Assembly: GCF_001953975.1 (NCBI RefSeq)
Contig: NZ_MBEJ01000022.1
Location: 1-64,000, forward strand
DNA length: 64,000 bases
Origin: Mycobacterium sp. NS-7484
Lineage (GTDB): Bacteria > Actinomycetota > Actinomycetes > Mycobacteriales > Mycobacteriaceae
Direction: 5' to 3'
Below are positions 38,928 to 47,432 of this stretch, piece after piece. The notes under the pieces are model-generated. The model ran no database searches, was not told the DNA's origin, and saw nothing but the letters and a program-made list of their open reading frames with translations. Each line of letters begins with the position of its first letter. Position 1 is the stretch's first letter. Position numbers and translations under genes: made by a program.

Positions 38928-38943
38928 CGGCTGCGAGCAGCCG
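38928..38943. promoter_or_regulatory. Small GC-rich inverted repeat CGGCTG-CGAG-CAGCCG
   Basis: Perfect 6-base arms, 4-base spacer, in the divergent region 54 bases before mmsA. Could be an operator or hairpin; unassigned. Confidence 0.25.
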
Positions 38944-38996
38944 TTGCTGGCCCAGAGTAATAGCAGTACTCACCGCCATAGGAAGGTTCGGAACCC

Positions 38997-40499
38997 ATGA
39001 GCAATGTCATTCAGCACTGGCGCGATGGCAAGATATTTGCCGGCAGCTCCTCCGCCACCGCTCCGGTGACCAATCCGGCGACCGGCGCGGTCACCGGCGA
39101 GCTTGCGTTGGCCAGTGTCGATGACGCGCGTGCCGTGATCGACGCCGCGGTGGCGGCGTTCCCGGCCTGGCGTGACGCCTCGCTGACCAAGCGCACGTCG
39201 GTACTGTTCGCCTTCCGCGAGCTGCTCAACGCCCGCAAGGAAGAACTGGCCGCCATCATCACGAGCGAGCATGGCAAGGTGCTCTCCGATGCGCTCGGCG
39301 AGGTGAGCCGGGGCCTGGAGGTCGTCGAATACGCTTGTGGGATCCCGAATTTGGTCAAGGGCGGGTTCACCGAGAACGCCTCGACCAAGGTGGATGTGCA
39401 TTCGGTGCTGCAGCCGTTGGGGCCGGTCGCCATCATCTCGCCGTTCAACTTCCCGGCCATGGTGCCGATGTGGTTCTTCCCGATCGCCATCGCCGCGGGC
39501 AACACCGTGGTGCTCAAGCCCTCGGAGAAGGATCCCAGCGCCTCGTTGTGGATGGCCGAGCTGTGGAAGGAAGCCGGCCTGCCCGACGGCGTGTTCAACG
39601 TGCTGCAGGGTGACAAGACCGCTGTCGACGAACTGCTGACCAACCCCAAGATCAAGGCAGTGTCCTTCGTCGGCTCCACCCCGATCGCGCAGTACGTGTA
39701 TGCCACCGCGACTGCGGCCGGCAAGCGGGTCCAGGCCCTGGGCGGCGCCAAGAACCATGCGGTGATCCTGCCGGATGCCGATCTGGACCTGGCCGCCGAT
39801 GCGATGATCAACGCCGGCTTCGGTTCGGCGGGTGAGCGCTGTATGGCGGTGTCGGCCTGTGTGGCCGTCGGCCCGATCGCCGACGATCTGGTGGCCAAGA
39901 TCGCCGAGCGCGCGACCACCATCAAAACCGGTGACGGAACCAAGGATTCGGACATGGGCCCGCTGGTCACCAAGGCTCACCGGGACAAGGTGGCGTCCTA
40001 CATCGACGCCGGCGAGGCCGCCGGGGCCAAGGTTGTGGTCGACGGGCGCACCGTGCTGGACGGGGCGGGTCAGAGGAATCCGGACGGGTTCTGGCTGGGC
40101 CCGACCCTGCTGGACAACGTCACCCCCGAGATGAGCGTCTACACCGACGAGATCTTCGGCCCGGTGCTGTCGGTGGTGCGGGTCGAGACCTACGACGAGG
40201 CCCTCGAGCTGATCAACAACAACCCGTACGGCAACGGCACCGCGATCTTCACCAACGACGGTGGTGCGGCGCGGCGGTTCCAGAACGAGGTCGAGGTGGG
40301 CATGGTCGGTATCAACGTGCCGATCCCGGTTCCGATGTCCTACTACAGCTTTGGTGGTTGGAAGGCCTCACTGTTCGGTGACAGCCACGCCCACGGTGCC
40401 GAAGGGGTGCACTTCTTCACCCGCACCAAGGCCATCACCACCCGCTGGCTGGACCCCAGCCACGGCGGCATCAACCTCGGCTTTCCCGAGAACAAGTGA
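38997..40499 (+). CDS. mmsA: CoA-acylating methylmalonate/malonate-semialdehyde dehydrogenase
   Basis: 500-residue NAD-dependent aldehyde dehydrogenase of the MmsA type, making propionyl-CoA from methylmalonate semialdehyde or acetyl-CoA from malonate semialdehyde. ISPFNFPAMVPMWFFPIAI, VGSTPIAQYVY, catalytic Cys282 in GSAGERCMAVS, and EIFGPVLSVVR. The MmsA-specific FNFPAMVPMW segment supports the subfamily. It precedes a class III aminotransferase by 13 bases, so the substrate is probably made by transamination, for example of beta-alanine or 3-aminoisobutyrate. Confidence 0.9.
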   Translation: MSNVIQHWRDGKIFAGSSSATAPVTNPATGAVTGELALASVDDARAVIDAAVAAFPAWRDASLTKRTSVLFAFRELLNARKEELAAIITSEHGKVLSDALGEVSRGLEVVEYACGIPNLVKGGFTENASTKVDVHSVLQPLGPVAIISPFNFPAMVPMWFFPIAIAAGNTVVLKPSEKDPSASLWMAELWKEAGLPDGVFNVLQGDKTAVDELLTNPKIKAVSFVGSTPIAQYVYATATAAGKRVQALGGAKNHAVILPDADLDLAADAMINAGFGSAGERCMAVSACVAVGPIADDLVAKIAERATTIKTGDGTKDSDMGPLVTKAHRDKVASYIDAGEAAGAKVVVDGRTVLDGAGQRNPDGFWLGPTLLDNVTPEMSVYTDEIFGPVLSVVRVETYDEALELINNNPYGNGTAIFTNDGGAARRFQNEVEVGMVGINVPIPVPMSYYSFGGWKASLFGDSHAHGAEGVHFFTRTKAITTRWLDPSHGGINLGFPENK

Positions 40500-40512
40500 G
40501 AGAATTTCAGCC

Positions 40513-41898
40513 ATGACTGTGACTCAAGAGTCTGCCGTGCTGCCCAACGGGTTGACCGTCGAGGCGGCCAAGGCCGAAGCCGCGCGCGCCTACGAACTCG
40601 ACCGTGCGCACGTGTTCCACTCCTGGTCGGCGCAGGAGGAGATCTCGCCGATGACCGTCACCGCTGCCCAGGGGTCCTACCTGTGGGACGGCGACGGTAA
40701 CCGGCTGCTGGACTTCTCCAGCCAGCTGGTCAACACCAACATCGGCCATCAGCACCCGAAAGTGGTTGCCGCCGTTGCCGAACAGGCCGCCAAGCTGTGC
40801 ACGGTGGCCCCGCAGTACGCGAACCTGGCCCGCTCGGAGGCGGCCCGGCTGATCGCCGAGCGCACCCCTGGTGAGTTGAACAAGGTGTTCTTCACCAACG
40901 GCGGCGCCGACGCGGTCGAGCATGCGGTGCGGATGGCCCGGCTGCACACCGGTCGCTACAAGGTGCTGTCGCGCTACCGCGCCTACCACGGTGGCACCGA
41001 CACCGCGATCAACCTGACCGGTGACCCGCGCCGCTGGCCGAACGACCGCGGCAACGCCGGCATCGTGCACTTCAACGGGCCGTTCCTGTACCGCTCGTCG
41101 TTCTACGCCGAGACCGAGGAACAGGAATCGCAGCGCGCGCTGGAGTACCTCGACAAGCTGATCCAGATGGAGGGCCCGTCCACCATCGCCGCGATCATCC
41201 TGGAGTCGATCCCGGGCACCGCGGGCATCATGGTGCCCCCGCCGGGATACATGGCCGGGGTGCGCGAGATCTGCGACCGCTACGGCATCGTGTTCATCGC
41301 CGACGAGGTGATGGCCGGCTTCGGTCGGAGCGGAAAGTGGTTCTCCATCGAACATTTCGATGTGGTGCCCGATCTGCTTACCTTCGCCAAGGGCGTGAAC
41401 TCGGGTTACGTCCCGCTCGGTGGGGTGGCGATCAGCCCCGCCATCTACGAGACGTTCGCGCATCGGTCCTACCCGGGTGGGCTGACCTACTCCGGGCATC
41501 CGCTGGCCACCGCGGCCGCCGTCGCCACCATCAACGCGATGGCCGACGAGGGCATGGTCGAGAACGCGGCCAAGATCGGTGCCGAGGTGCTCGGACCCGG
41601 CCTGGCCGAGTTGGCGGCCAAGCACCGCAGCGTCGGTGAGGTGCGCGGCGTCGGTGTCTTCTGGGCCGTGGAGCTCGTCGCCAACCAGGAGACCCGCGAA
41701 CCGCTGGCTCCCTACGGTGGTTCCAGCCCGGCGATGAACGCGGTGGTCGGTGCCTGCAAGGCCAATGGCCTGCTGCCGTTCGCCAACTTCAACCGCATCC
41801 ACGTGGTGCCGCCGTGCAACGTCTCGGCGGAGGAGGCCCGTGAGGGTCTGGCGATCCTGGACAAAGCGCTCGACGTCGCGGATCAGCACACCAACTGA
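40513..41898 (+). CDS. Class III aminotransferase (omega-amino acid:pyruvate type)
   Basis: 461 residues from ATG 40513. PLP fold type I: TNGGADAVEHAVRMAR near 136-151, YRAYHGGTDTAINLTGDPRRW, FIADEVMAGFGRSGKW near 263-278, PLP Lys293 in TFAKGVNSGYVPLGG, and GLTYSGHPLATAAA. Paired with mmsA, it plausibly converts beta-alanine (or a related omega-amino acid) to a semialdehyde. A longer in-frame opening overlaps mmsA and is not coding. The pair is probably controlled by the divergent PucR regulator. Confidence 0.88.
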   Translation: MTVTQESAVLPNGLTVEAAKAEAARAYELDRAHVFHSWSAQEEISPMTVTAAQGSYLWDGDGNRLLDFSSQLVNTNIGHQHPKVVAAVAEQAAKLCTVAPQYANLARSEAARLIAERTPGELNKVFFTNGGADAVEHAVRMARLHTGRYKVLSRYRAYHGGTDTAINLTGDPRRWPNDRGNAGIVHFNGPFLYRSSFYAETEEQESQRALEYLDKLIQMEGPSTIAAIILESIPGTAGIMVPPPGYMAGVREICDRYGIVFIADEVMAGFGRSGKWFSIEHFDVVPDLLTFAKGVNSGYVPLGGVAISPAIYETFAHRSYPGGLTYSGHPLATAAAVATINAMADEGMVENAAKIGAEVLGPGLAELAAKHRSVGEVRGVGVFWAVELVANQETREPLAPYGGSSPAMNAVVGACKANGLLPFANFNRIHVVPPCNVSAEEAREGLAILDKALDVADQHTN

Positions 41899-41910
41899 TC
41901 ACTGCCCGAA

Positions 41911-41951
41911 CGATGGCCCGGCCCTGCGGTTTCCGCGGTGCCGGGCCATCG
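41911..41951. terminator. Bidirectional terminator hairpin
   Basis: Perfect 12-base arms 41911-41922 and 41940-41951, with an inner GCGG-TTT-CCGC stem. It lies exactly between the aminotransferase (plus) and a convergent small gene (minus). Confidence 0.75.
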
Positions 41952-41955
41952 GCGT

Positions 41956-42258
41956 TCAGTGCCCGCGGTTGCGGTCGATGATCAGGTCCTTGATCTCGGC
42001 CAGGTGCTCGTCGACAGAGCGCAGCCGAGCCCGGGTCTCCTGACGGAAATCGGTGAGTTCGCGCTCGACCGAGGTCAGCCGCCCCTCGACGGAGGTGAGT
42101 CGTTGGCCCTGCTCACGCTGATTGGCGCCCAATGCGTTGACTGCCGCAAGCACCGCGCGATAGTCAAAATGGGAGGCCCCCAGCGCTGCCACCCGCGCTT
42201 CGAGGTCTTCGAGGGCTGCCATCGCCCCATCGTGAGGGCGTCCCGGTCTCACGGCCAT
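41956..42258 (-). CDS. Small coiled-coil protein, hypothetical
   Basis: 100 residues. Predicted coiled coil: LEDLEARVAALGASHFD and then heptads QREQGQRLTSVEGRLTSVERE and onward to EHLAEIKDLIIDRNRGH, with a repeated RLTSVE unit. No enzyme motif, membrane segment or signal. It could be a scaffold or DNA/protein-binding accessory. ATG 42258 or an internal ATG at 42222 could be the start. It ends at a strong terminator, which supports it being a transcribed gene. Confidence 0.6.
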   Translation of the reverse strand: MAVRPGRPHDGAMAALEDLEARVAALGASHFDYRAVLAAVNALGANQREQGQRLTSVEGRLTSVERELTDFRQETRARLRSVDEHLAEIKDLIIDRNRGH

Positions 42259-42327
42259 GCCATCGCGACACCCGGTGGATAACTGCGTTGGCCCCTGATC
42301 GGCGCCGCAAATTGGGACACTGGACCG

Positions 42328-43101
42328 GTGCGTTCACCTGCCCAGTGCTGGCTCACCGACATGGACGGCGTCCTGGTCCGCGAAGAACACGCGCTGCCGG
42401 GCGCTGCCGAGTTTCTGCAGACCCTGGCCGACAAAGAGCGGCCGTTTCTGGTCCTGACCAACAACTCCATCTTCACACCGCGTGATCTGGCCGCCCGCCT
42501 GGCGCGCTCGGGCTTGCTCGTGCCCGAGGCGGCGATCTGGACGTCGGCTATGGCCACCGCGGCGTTCCTGGCCGACCAGCAGCCCGGCGGTTCGGCCTAT
42601 GTGATCGGGGAGGCCGGGCTGACCACCGCGTTGCATGAGTCCGGCTACACCCTGACCGACATCGACCCCGACTACGTGGTGCTGGGGGAGACCCGCACCT
42701 ATTCGTTCGAGGCGATCACCAAAGCGATCCGGCTGATCCTCGGCGGTGCCCGGTTCATCGCGACCAATCCCGACGTCACCGGTCCATCGGCGGAGGGACC
42801 GTTGCCCGCAACAGGTTCGGTCGCGGCGATGATCACGAAGGCCACCGGCCGCGAACCCTACTTCGTCGGCAAGCCCAATCCGATGATGTTCCGCAGCGCA
42901 CTCAACCGCATCGAGGCGCACTCGGAGAGCACCGTGATGGTGGGAGACCGGATGGACACCGACGTGGTGGCCGGCATCGAGGCCGGGCTGGACACCATCC
43001 TGGTGCTCACCGGCTCCACCAACGTGCACGACATCGAGCGGTATCCGTTCCGGCCCAGCCGAGTGTTGCCGTCGATCGCCGAGGCAATCGAGTTGATCTG
43101 A
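42328..43101 (+). CDS. HAD-superfamily IIA hydrolase (NagD-like phosphatase)
   Basis: 257 residues. HAD motif I WLTDMDGVLVRE near 8-19 (nucleophile Asp11 and Asp13), motif II LTNNS near 43-47, C2 cap region with PDYVVLGETRTYSFEAITKAI, and motif III/IV GKPNPMMF and VMVGDRMDTDVVAGIEAG. Acts on small phosphomonoesters such as nucleotide or sugar phosphates. GTG start with GACACT 6 bases upstream, probably leaderless. Monocistronic, last gene before the accessory catabolic region. Confidence 0.9.
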   Translation: MRSPAQCWLTDMDGVLVREEHALPGAAEFLQTLADKERPFLVLTNNSIFTPRDLAARLARSGLLVPEAAIWTSAMATAAFLADQQPGGSAYVIGEAGLTTALHESGYTLTDIDPDYVVLGETRTYSFEAITKAIRLILGGARFIATNPDVTGPSAEGPLPATGSVAAMITKATGREPYFVGKPNPMMFRSALNRIEAHSESTVMVGDRMDTDVVAGIEAGLDTILVLTGSTNVHDIERYPFRPSRVLPSIAEAIELI

Positions 43102-43165
43102 CGCTCAACGGCCCTCGCCGGGGACGCTCGAGACTGCAAGATGGCAACGAAATAGCACTGCGACC

Positions 43166-43197
43166 CGCTAATCGCATAGAATATCCAATTATTAGCG
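43166..43197. promoter_or_regulatory. GntR operator 1 (nested dyads) upstream of the GntR gene
   Basis: Core GC-ATA-GAA-TAT-CC at 43174-43186, inside perfect outer arms CGCTAAT (43166-43172) and ATTAGCG (43191-43197). The core recurs at 45058, 46372 and 54708. Located 25 bases before the regulator start, so probably autoregulatory. Confidence 0.6.
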
Positions 43198-43210
43198 AAA
43201 GCGAGACCCG

Positions 43211-43936
43211 ATGCCACCGCGAACAGCCACCCGGCGCACAGCCGCAGGATCCGATTCCGCCGTCGGAGCGCGCTCGGACTTCGTCCGGCCCAAGACCGCT
43301 CAGCAGGCGGTGGCCGAGGCGCTGCGTCGGGACATCACCAGTGGCAAACTCGCGCCTGGCAGCTGGATCGTGCAGGAGAGCCTGGCCGAACAATTCGGCA
43401 TGTCGAGGATTCCGGTACGCGAAGCGCTGAAAACGCTTGAGGCCGAGGAATACATCACCTATGTGCCGCACAGCGGGTACCGCGTCGCTCAGCTCGGGCT
43501 CGACGAACTGGTCGAGGTGTTCCGGATCCGCGACATCCTTGAGGCCGAGCTCATCCGGGACGCCATGCCGGCTGTCACCGACGAGCTCATCGATGCCATG
43601 CGTGCGCAGATGGCCGTGATGGACCAAGCAGCTGCCGGCGGTGACTTGATCGCGGTGGGGCTGGCCAACCGGCAGTTCCATTTCCTGACCTTCGAGGCCA
43701 GCCGGATGGCACGCACCAAGCGGATCGTCACCCAGTTGTGGAACACCGCTGACGCATACCGCCCGATGTATGCCCACTTGATGGATCTGGACCAGGTCAA
43801 CAGTGAGCACGTGCTGCTGGTGGAGGCCATGGCCGCACGCGACATCGACCGGGTGGTCGCGTTGAACCATCAGCACCGCATGCACGCCATCGCCCACCTG
43901 CACACCGTGTTCGGAGACCAGGAATCCGACGAGTGA
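43211..43936 (+). CDS. GntR family (FadR/FCD-type) transcriptional regulator
   Basis: 241 residues. N-terminal winged helix about 28-95: QQAVAEALRRDITSGKLAPGSWIVQESLAEQFGMSRIPVREALKTLEAEEYI. C-terminal FCD ligand domain about 100-232, with acidic and His metal/ligand residues (FRIRDILEAELI, NRQFHF, HRMHAIAHLH). Regulators of this group usually repress catabolic operons until a carboxylic acid effector binds. It overlaps the RidA-like gene by GTGA, and its probable operator occurs at four promoters in this region, so it likely controls the whole island. Confidence 0.92.
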   Translation: MPPRTATRRTAAGSDSAVGARSDFVRPKTAQQAVAEALRRDITSGKLAPGSWIVQESLAEQFGMSRIPVREALKTLEAEEYITYVPHSGYRVAQLGLDELVEVFRIRDILEAELIRDAMPAVTDELIDAMRAQMAVMDQAAAGGDLIAVGLANRQFHFLTFEASRMARTKRIVTQLWNTADAYRPMYAHLMDLDQVNSEHVLLVEAMAARDIDRVVALNHQHRMHAIAHLHTVFGDQESDE

Positions 43937-44394
43937 GCGCTCGGAAACGGTTGGCGGCGTTGGGAATCGAACTCCCCGCCCCGGCGCAGCCGAAAGGGGC
44001 TTACTTTCCCAGCCGCCGATGCGGTGACCAGCTGTGGATTTCAGGGACCACCGCGCGGCGGCCCGAGGATCCGGGCGCGGTCGGGGTGGTCGGTGCTGAT
44101 GTCACTGCGGAGCAGGCGTCCGCCCAGGCACGGTGGGCGGCGCTCAATCTCGTCGCGGCGGTCGATGCGGCCGTCGGCCTGGATGCGGTCACCGCCCTGG
44201 TGCATCTGCGGGGCTATGTGCGCGCCACCTCGGAGTTCGATGCCCACCCCGGCGTGATCGACGGGGCGTCGGCGTTGCTGCTGGAGGTGTTCGGCCAGGA
44301 GTGCGGAGCACATGCCCGCACGGCAATCGGCGTTGCCTCGTTGCCGGGCGGCGCGTGCGTGGAACTCGAGCTCGTCGCGGCCGTGCGCGACTGA
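43933..44394 (+). CDS. RidA/YjgF family protein
   Basis: 153 residues, GTG overlapping the GntR stop. YjgF fold with DQLWISGTTARRPED early, and the conserved late Arg and Glu in HARTAIGVASLPGGACVELELVAAVRD. Family members hydrolyse reactive enamines/imines to carbonyls and ammonia or act as specific deaminases in catabolic operons. Co-transcription with the regulator and proximity to an enamidase-like gene suggest it clears or processes an enamine intermediate; this is inference. Confidence 0.85.
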   Translation: MSARKRLAALGIELPAPAQPKGAYFPSRRCGDQLWISGTTARRPEDPGAVGVVGADVTAEQASAQARWAALNLVAAVDAAVGLDAVTALVHLRGYVRATSEFDAHPGVIDGASALLLEVFGQECGAHARTAIGVASLPGGACVELELVAAVRD

Positions 44395-44994
44395 TCAGGC
44401 CACTCGCGACGCGGTGCGGCCGATCGCCAGTCCCAGGGCGATTCCGGCCAGCGTCGTCAACCCGATTGAATACCAGTCAATTTCACCAAGCTCGTGGTGA
44501 CGCCGTGTCGGGCTCTGCTCGGCGCATCGGCCGGTTTCGGCAGCACCGTCGGAACCGACGATCATGGCGTTGAGCCTGTGCACGAACTGCCCGATGATGC
44601 GGTTGCTCACCTGCGAGATGACGCCGGCGCCGAATTGGGCGATGCGGCCGCCGAGTTCGAGGTCGGTGCGAACGGTCACCTCGGTGCGGGAGTCCTGCGC
44701 GCAGGCCGACATGGTGACGGTGGCTTCCGCCGAGCCGTTGCCTTTTCGATCGCGGGCTTGCCCGCGGACCACCATCGCGTGGGTGCTGTCGTCACGGCTG
44801 ACGACGGTTGCCGTACCGGAGAGCGTCAAACCGACCGGCCCCACTTTGATGGCGACGTTGGCCCGGTAGTCGTCACCGTTCTGGCTTTCGAGTGCTGCGC
44901 CAGGTATGCACTCGACCACCCGCGGTACGTCGGTCAGTGCGGCCCAAGCGATGTCGAGCGGGGCGTCGACGGAGAACTCATTGACTAGCTGCAT
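44395..44994 (-). CDS. CoxG-like SRPBCC protein with C-terminal membrane anchor
   Basis: 199 residues from ATG 44994; ATG 45006 is an alternative. SRPBCC/CoxG domain about 1-145: MQLVNEFSVDAPLDIAWAALTDVPRVVECIPGA, GTATVVSRDDSTHAMVV, LGGRIAQFGAGVISQVSNRIIGQFVHRLNA. Then a linker and one transmembrane helix (WYSIGLTTLAGIALGLAIGR, about 172-191). In molybdenum CO dehydrogenase systems CoxG anchors the enzyme and links it to membrane quinones. Here a Mo hydroxylase is encoded 5 kb away in the same putative regulon. Divergent from the LLM gene across a shared operator; tail-to-tail with the RidA-like gene. Confidence 0.88.
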   Translation of the reverse strand: MQLVNEFSVDAPLDIAWAALTDVPRVVECIPGAALESQNGDDYRANVAIKVGPVGLTLSGTATVVSRDDSTHAMVVRGQARDRKGNGSAEATVTMSACAQDSRTEVTVRTDLELGGRIAQFGAGVISQVSNRIIGQFVHRLNAMIVGSDGAAETGRCAEQSPTRRHHELGEIDWYSIGLTTLAGIALGLAIGRTASRVA

Positions 44995-45057
44995 GCGGTT
45001 TTCCATCTCCTCGATCGCGTCTAGCGGTTGTGCGTCCCGAAGGGCGGCCCTACGATT

Positions 45058-45070
45058 GGATACGATATCC
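45058..45070. promoter_or_regulatory. GntR operator 2 (GGATA-CGA-TATCC), coxG-like/LLM divergent promoter
   Basis: Perfect 5-base inverted repeat with 3-base spacer, the most symmetrical of the four copies, placed between the two divergent starts. Confidence 0.6.
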
Positions 45071-45092
45071 AACGTCGCCCAGGAGGTCGATA

Positions 45093-46088
45093 GTGCTGAG
45101 CAAGGGAGTCGGGCTGTTTCCGACCGAACCGGTGGGCACGATGTGCGAGTACGTCAAATTGAGCGAATCCCTCGGCTACGACAATGTGTGGTTCGGGGAT
45201 TCGCAGAACATCTGGCGCGAGTCCTCGACCGTGATGGGGGCGGCGGCCGTGGGAACCGAACGCATCGTGTTCGGCACCGGGGTGACCAACGCGGTGACCC
45301 GCCATCCGTCCCTGCTGGCTTCGACCTGGGCGACGCTGGCCGAGTACACCGGCGGCCGGGTGGCGCTGGGCATCGGTACCGGTGACTCGTCTTTGCGGAC
45401 AATGGGTCTCACGCCGCTCAAGCTGGCCGAGCTCGAAGCGTCGATCCGCGAGCTCCGTACCTTGTTCAAAGGTGAGAAGGTGGTGGAGCCGACCAGCGGC
45501 GCTGAGTACCACCTGAACTACCTGTCCGAACCGGTCGACATTCCGATCTACATTGCCGCCTCGGCCCCGAAGATCCTGCGGATGTCGGGTCGGATCGCCG
45601 ATGGCGTCATCGTGTTGGTCGGCACTGCGCCACACTTCATCGAAGCCGCGTTGCAGACGATCGAAGCCGGTGCGGCCGAGAGCGGCCGTACCCTCGATGA
45701 CATCCACATCGTGCTGTGGACCCCGACGGCAATCGACGAGGATCGCGTCAAGGCGCGGGATCTGGTGCGCGCGCACGTATCCCGAGTGGCGATCAGGCCG
45801 CTTCCGGCTAAGGTGGAACCGGCGCTGGAGCAGGCCATCGATCGAATCCGGGACTCCTACAACTACTACGAGCACATGAACCCCGAGGCCAGTCATGCCG
45901 ACCTGGTGCCCGATGAGTTGGTCGATCTGTTTGCGCTGGCCGGCACCCCCGATGAATGCGCACAGCGCCTCAAGGAGATCGAATCGCTTGGCGTCGACCA
46001 GGTTTCCATCGTGCCGTTCGTGCGTCCGGGGGAGAGCCGGGCGCCCACCATCCGCACTTTTGCCGAAATCATCGACGGCCGTGGCTGA
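45093..46088 (+). CDS. LLM-class F420-dependent oxidoreductase
   Basis: 331-residue luciferase-like TIM barrel. GTG 45093 has AGGAGG with a 6-base spacer. The N-terminal GVGLFPTEPVGTMCEYVKLSESLGYDNVWFGD and GTGVTNAVTRHPSLLASTWATLAEYTGGRVALGIGTGDSS motifs are close to F420-dependent methylene-H4MPT reductase-like (Mer-type) enzymes, so F420 is favoured over FMN. Likely a reductase or monooxygenase on the island's substrate; ring reduction of a hydroxylated heterocycle is my hypothesis. The stop overlaps a small downstream gene. Confidence 0.87.
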   Translation: MLSKGVGLFPTEPVGTMCEYVKLSESLGYDNVWFGDSQNIWRESSTVMGAAAVGTERIVFGTGVTNAVTRHPSLLASTWATLAEYTGGRVALGIGTGDSSLRTMGLTPLKLAELEASIRELRTLFKGEKVVEPTSGAEYHLNYLSEPVDIPIYIAASAPKILRMSGRIADGVIVLVGTAPHFIEAALQTIEAGAAESGRTLDDIHIVLWTPTAIDEDRVKARDLVRAHVSRVAIRPLPAKVEPALEQAIDRIRDSYNYYEHMNPEASHADLVPDELVDLFALAGTPDECAQRLKEIESLGVDQVSIVPFVRPGESRAPTIRTFAEIIDGRG

Positions 46089-46353
46089 TCGCCACGGCTT
46101 CCCCGCACCCGGCAGCACGGTGGCGGGTGCCCCGCCACCGCTGAAGCGCACCCTGACCGCGGCTGACGGCGTTGCGGTGGCGACCGTGGGCGACCACGGG
46201 GCGGATCCTGCCGGCTCGCGGCCGCTGGTCCCACCGGTCAGCTCGAGCGCGAGGTTCACCACGGCAGCCGCATTGCTGGGCGTGGCTCTCGGCCTTGAAC
46301 TGGCGAGGTTGTGGACGAGTGGCGGGACCGCTCACATTGGTCCAAAATATTGA
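46081..46353 (+). CDS. Small membrane-anchored protein, hypothetical
   Basis: 90 residues from GTG 46081, overlapping the LLM stop by 8 bases. The N-terminal approximately 55 residues are Pro/Ala-rich and polar. The C-terminus has one transmembrane helix, RFTTAAALLGVALGLELARLW. That helix resembles the C-terminal anchor of the CoxG-like protein (GLTTLAGIALGLAIGR). No known domain. It may recruit the LLM enzyme or hydroxylase to the membrane. The overlap and helix favour a real gene, but there is no good ribosome-binding site. Confidence 0.45.
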   Translation: MADRHGFPAPGSTVAGAPPPLKRTLTAADGVAVATVGDHGADPAGSRPLVPPVSSSARFTTAAALLGVALGLELARLWTSGGTAHIGPKY

Positions 46354-46371
46354 CCTAGATCACACAAATTC

Positions 46372-46384
46372 GTATAGTGTATCC
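46372..46384. promoter_or_regulatory. GntR operator 3 (GTATA-GTG-TATCC) upstream of the ABC transporter operon
   Basis: Same nATA-NNN-TATCC core, 31 bases before the start of the binding-protein gene, in an AT-rich stretch (46340-46390) that looks like a promoter. Confidence 0.6.
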
Positions 46385-46414
46385 AATATTCACCGACCTC
46401 GGAGGTATGCGTCG

Positions 46415-47398
46415 ATGGCCTGGTTTCGTAAAGTGTTCGTCGCGGCGGGAACCGCTGTGGCGCTCGTCGCGGCAGCGACGGCATGCGCCGACGAATCGTC
46501 AGGTCCGGACAGCGGCGCCACGGATACGCTGAGCATCTCGGCCACCGGTGTGGACAGCTTGCCGTTCATGGCCATCCTGCAGGTCGGTATCGACAAGGGC
46601 TGGTTCAAAGAGCAGGGCATCAACGTCGATCTCTACTCGGGCGGTGGCGGCGGCAACACGCTACGCGTGGTCACCAGCGGTGACGCGGACATGGCGATCG
46701 CCGGCAACAGCTCGGTGATTCTTGCGGCACAGCAACCGAATTCGAATCTCGAGGTGGTTGCGCCGTGGTTCCAGGTGAACGACTTCTCGTGGATCTCCCC
46801 GCCGGGCCGCACATTGGAGGGCGCCACCCTCGGGTTCAGTTCCGCGGGCTCGTCCACCGAACTGATCGTCAAGGGCCTCGAGCGCAAGCTCGGTGTCAAG
46901 TCGCAAGCGGTCGGGCCGATGGGTGACAACTGGACCGCGGCCAAGGCCGGGCAGATCACCGCGGGGTGGGCCATGCAGCCGTTCATCGCCGACAAGCAGA
47001 AGTCGGATAGCGCTGCGGTCCTGGTCGATTCGCGGGACGTGGTGGGTGACCTGCCGGCCGACCTGGTGGCCGTGAATGCCGACTACGCCGACAAGAATCC
47101 GGATAACGTCCGGGCATTCTTCGCTGTTGCCGACCGGCTGAACGACTGGCTGGTGGCCAACCCCGACGAGGCGGCCGACGAGATCGCCCCACTGGTCGGA
47201 GTGTCGCCGGAGGTGATGCGCGCAGCGTTCGCCAGCAATCCCGATCTCGCCAAGGGCTATTCGTTGAAGGTGGATGCGGCCGGTCTGAAGAACCTGTCCG
47301 AGTTGATGGTCGCCGCCGGCCAGATCCCGGAACAAATCGACTGGGCCACAACGCTCGATCAGCAGTACCTGCCCGACGACGCGCAGACCGACATCTGA
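46415..47398 (+). CDS. ABC transporter substrate-binding lipoprotein (SsuA/TauA/NMT1-like)
   Basis: 327 residues from ATG 46415 with GGAGG 9 bases upstream. Signal peptide with lipobox ATAC, Cys24. Type II binding-protein fold: [58 protein letters not shown], the pattern of sulfonate/taurine/nitrate/pyrimidine-precursor binding proteins. First gene of an operon with an ATPase and two permeases; it probably captures the aromatic or heterocyclic acid degraded by the island. The ligand cannot be read from sequence. Confidence 0.9.
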   Translation: MAWFRKVFVAAGTAVALVAAATACADESSGPDSGATDTLSISATGVDSLPFMAILQVGIDKGWFKEQGINVDLYSGGGGGNTLRVVTSGDADMAIAGNSSVILAAQQPNSNLEVVAPWFQVNDFSWISPPGRTLEGATLGFSSAGSSTELIVKGLERKLGVKSQAVGPMGDNWTAAKAGQITAGWAMQPFIADKQKSDSAAVLVDSRDVVGDLPADLVAVNADYADKNPDNVRAFFAVADRLNDWLVANPDEAADEIAPLVGVSPEVMRAAFASNPDLAKGYSLKVDAAGLKNLSELMVAAGQIPEQIDWATTLDQQYLPDDAQTDI

Positions 47399-47432
47399 GC
47401 TGACACGGCCAGCATCCCTGAAAGGCGTACCT

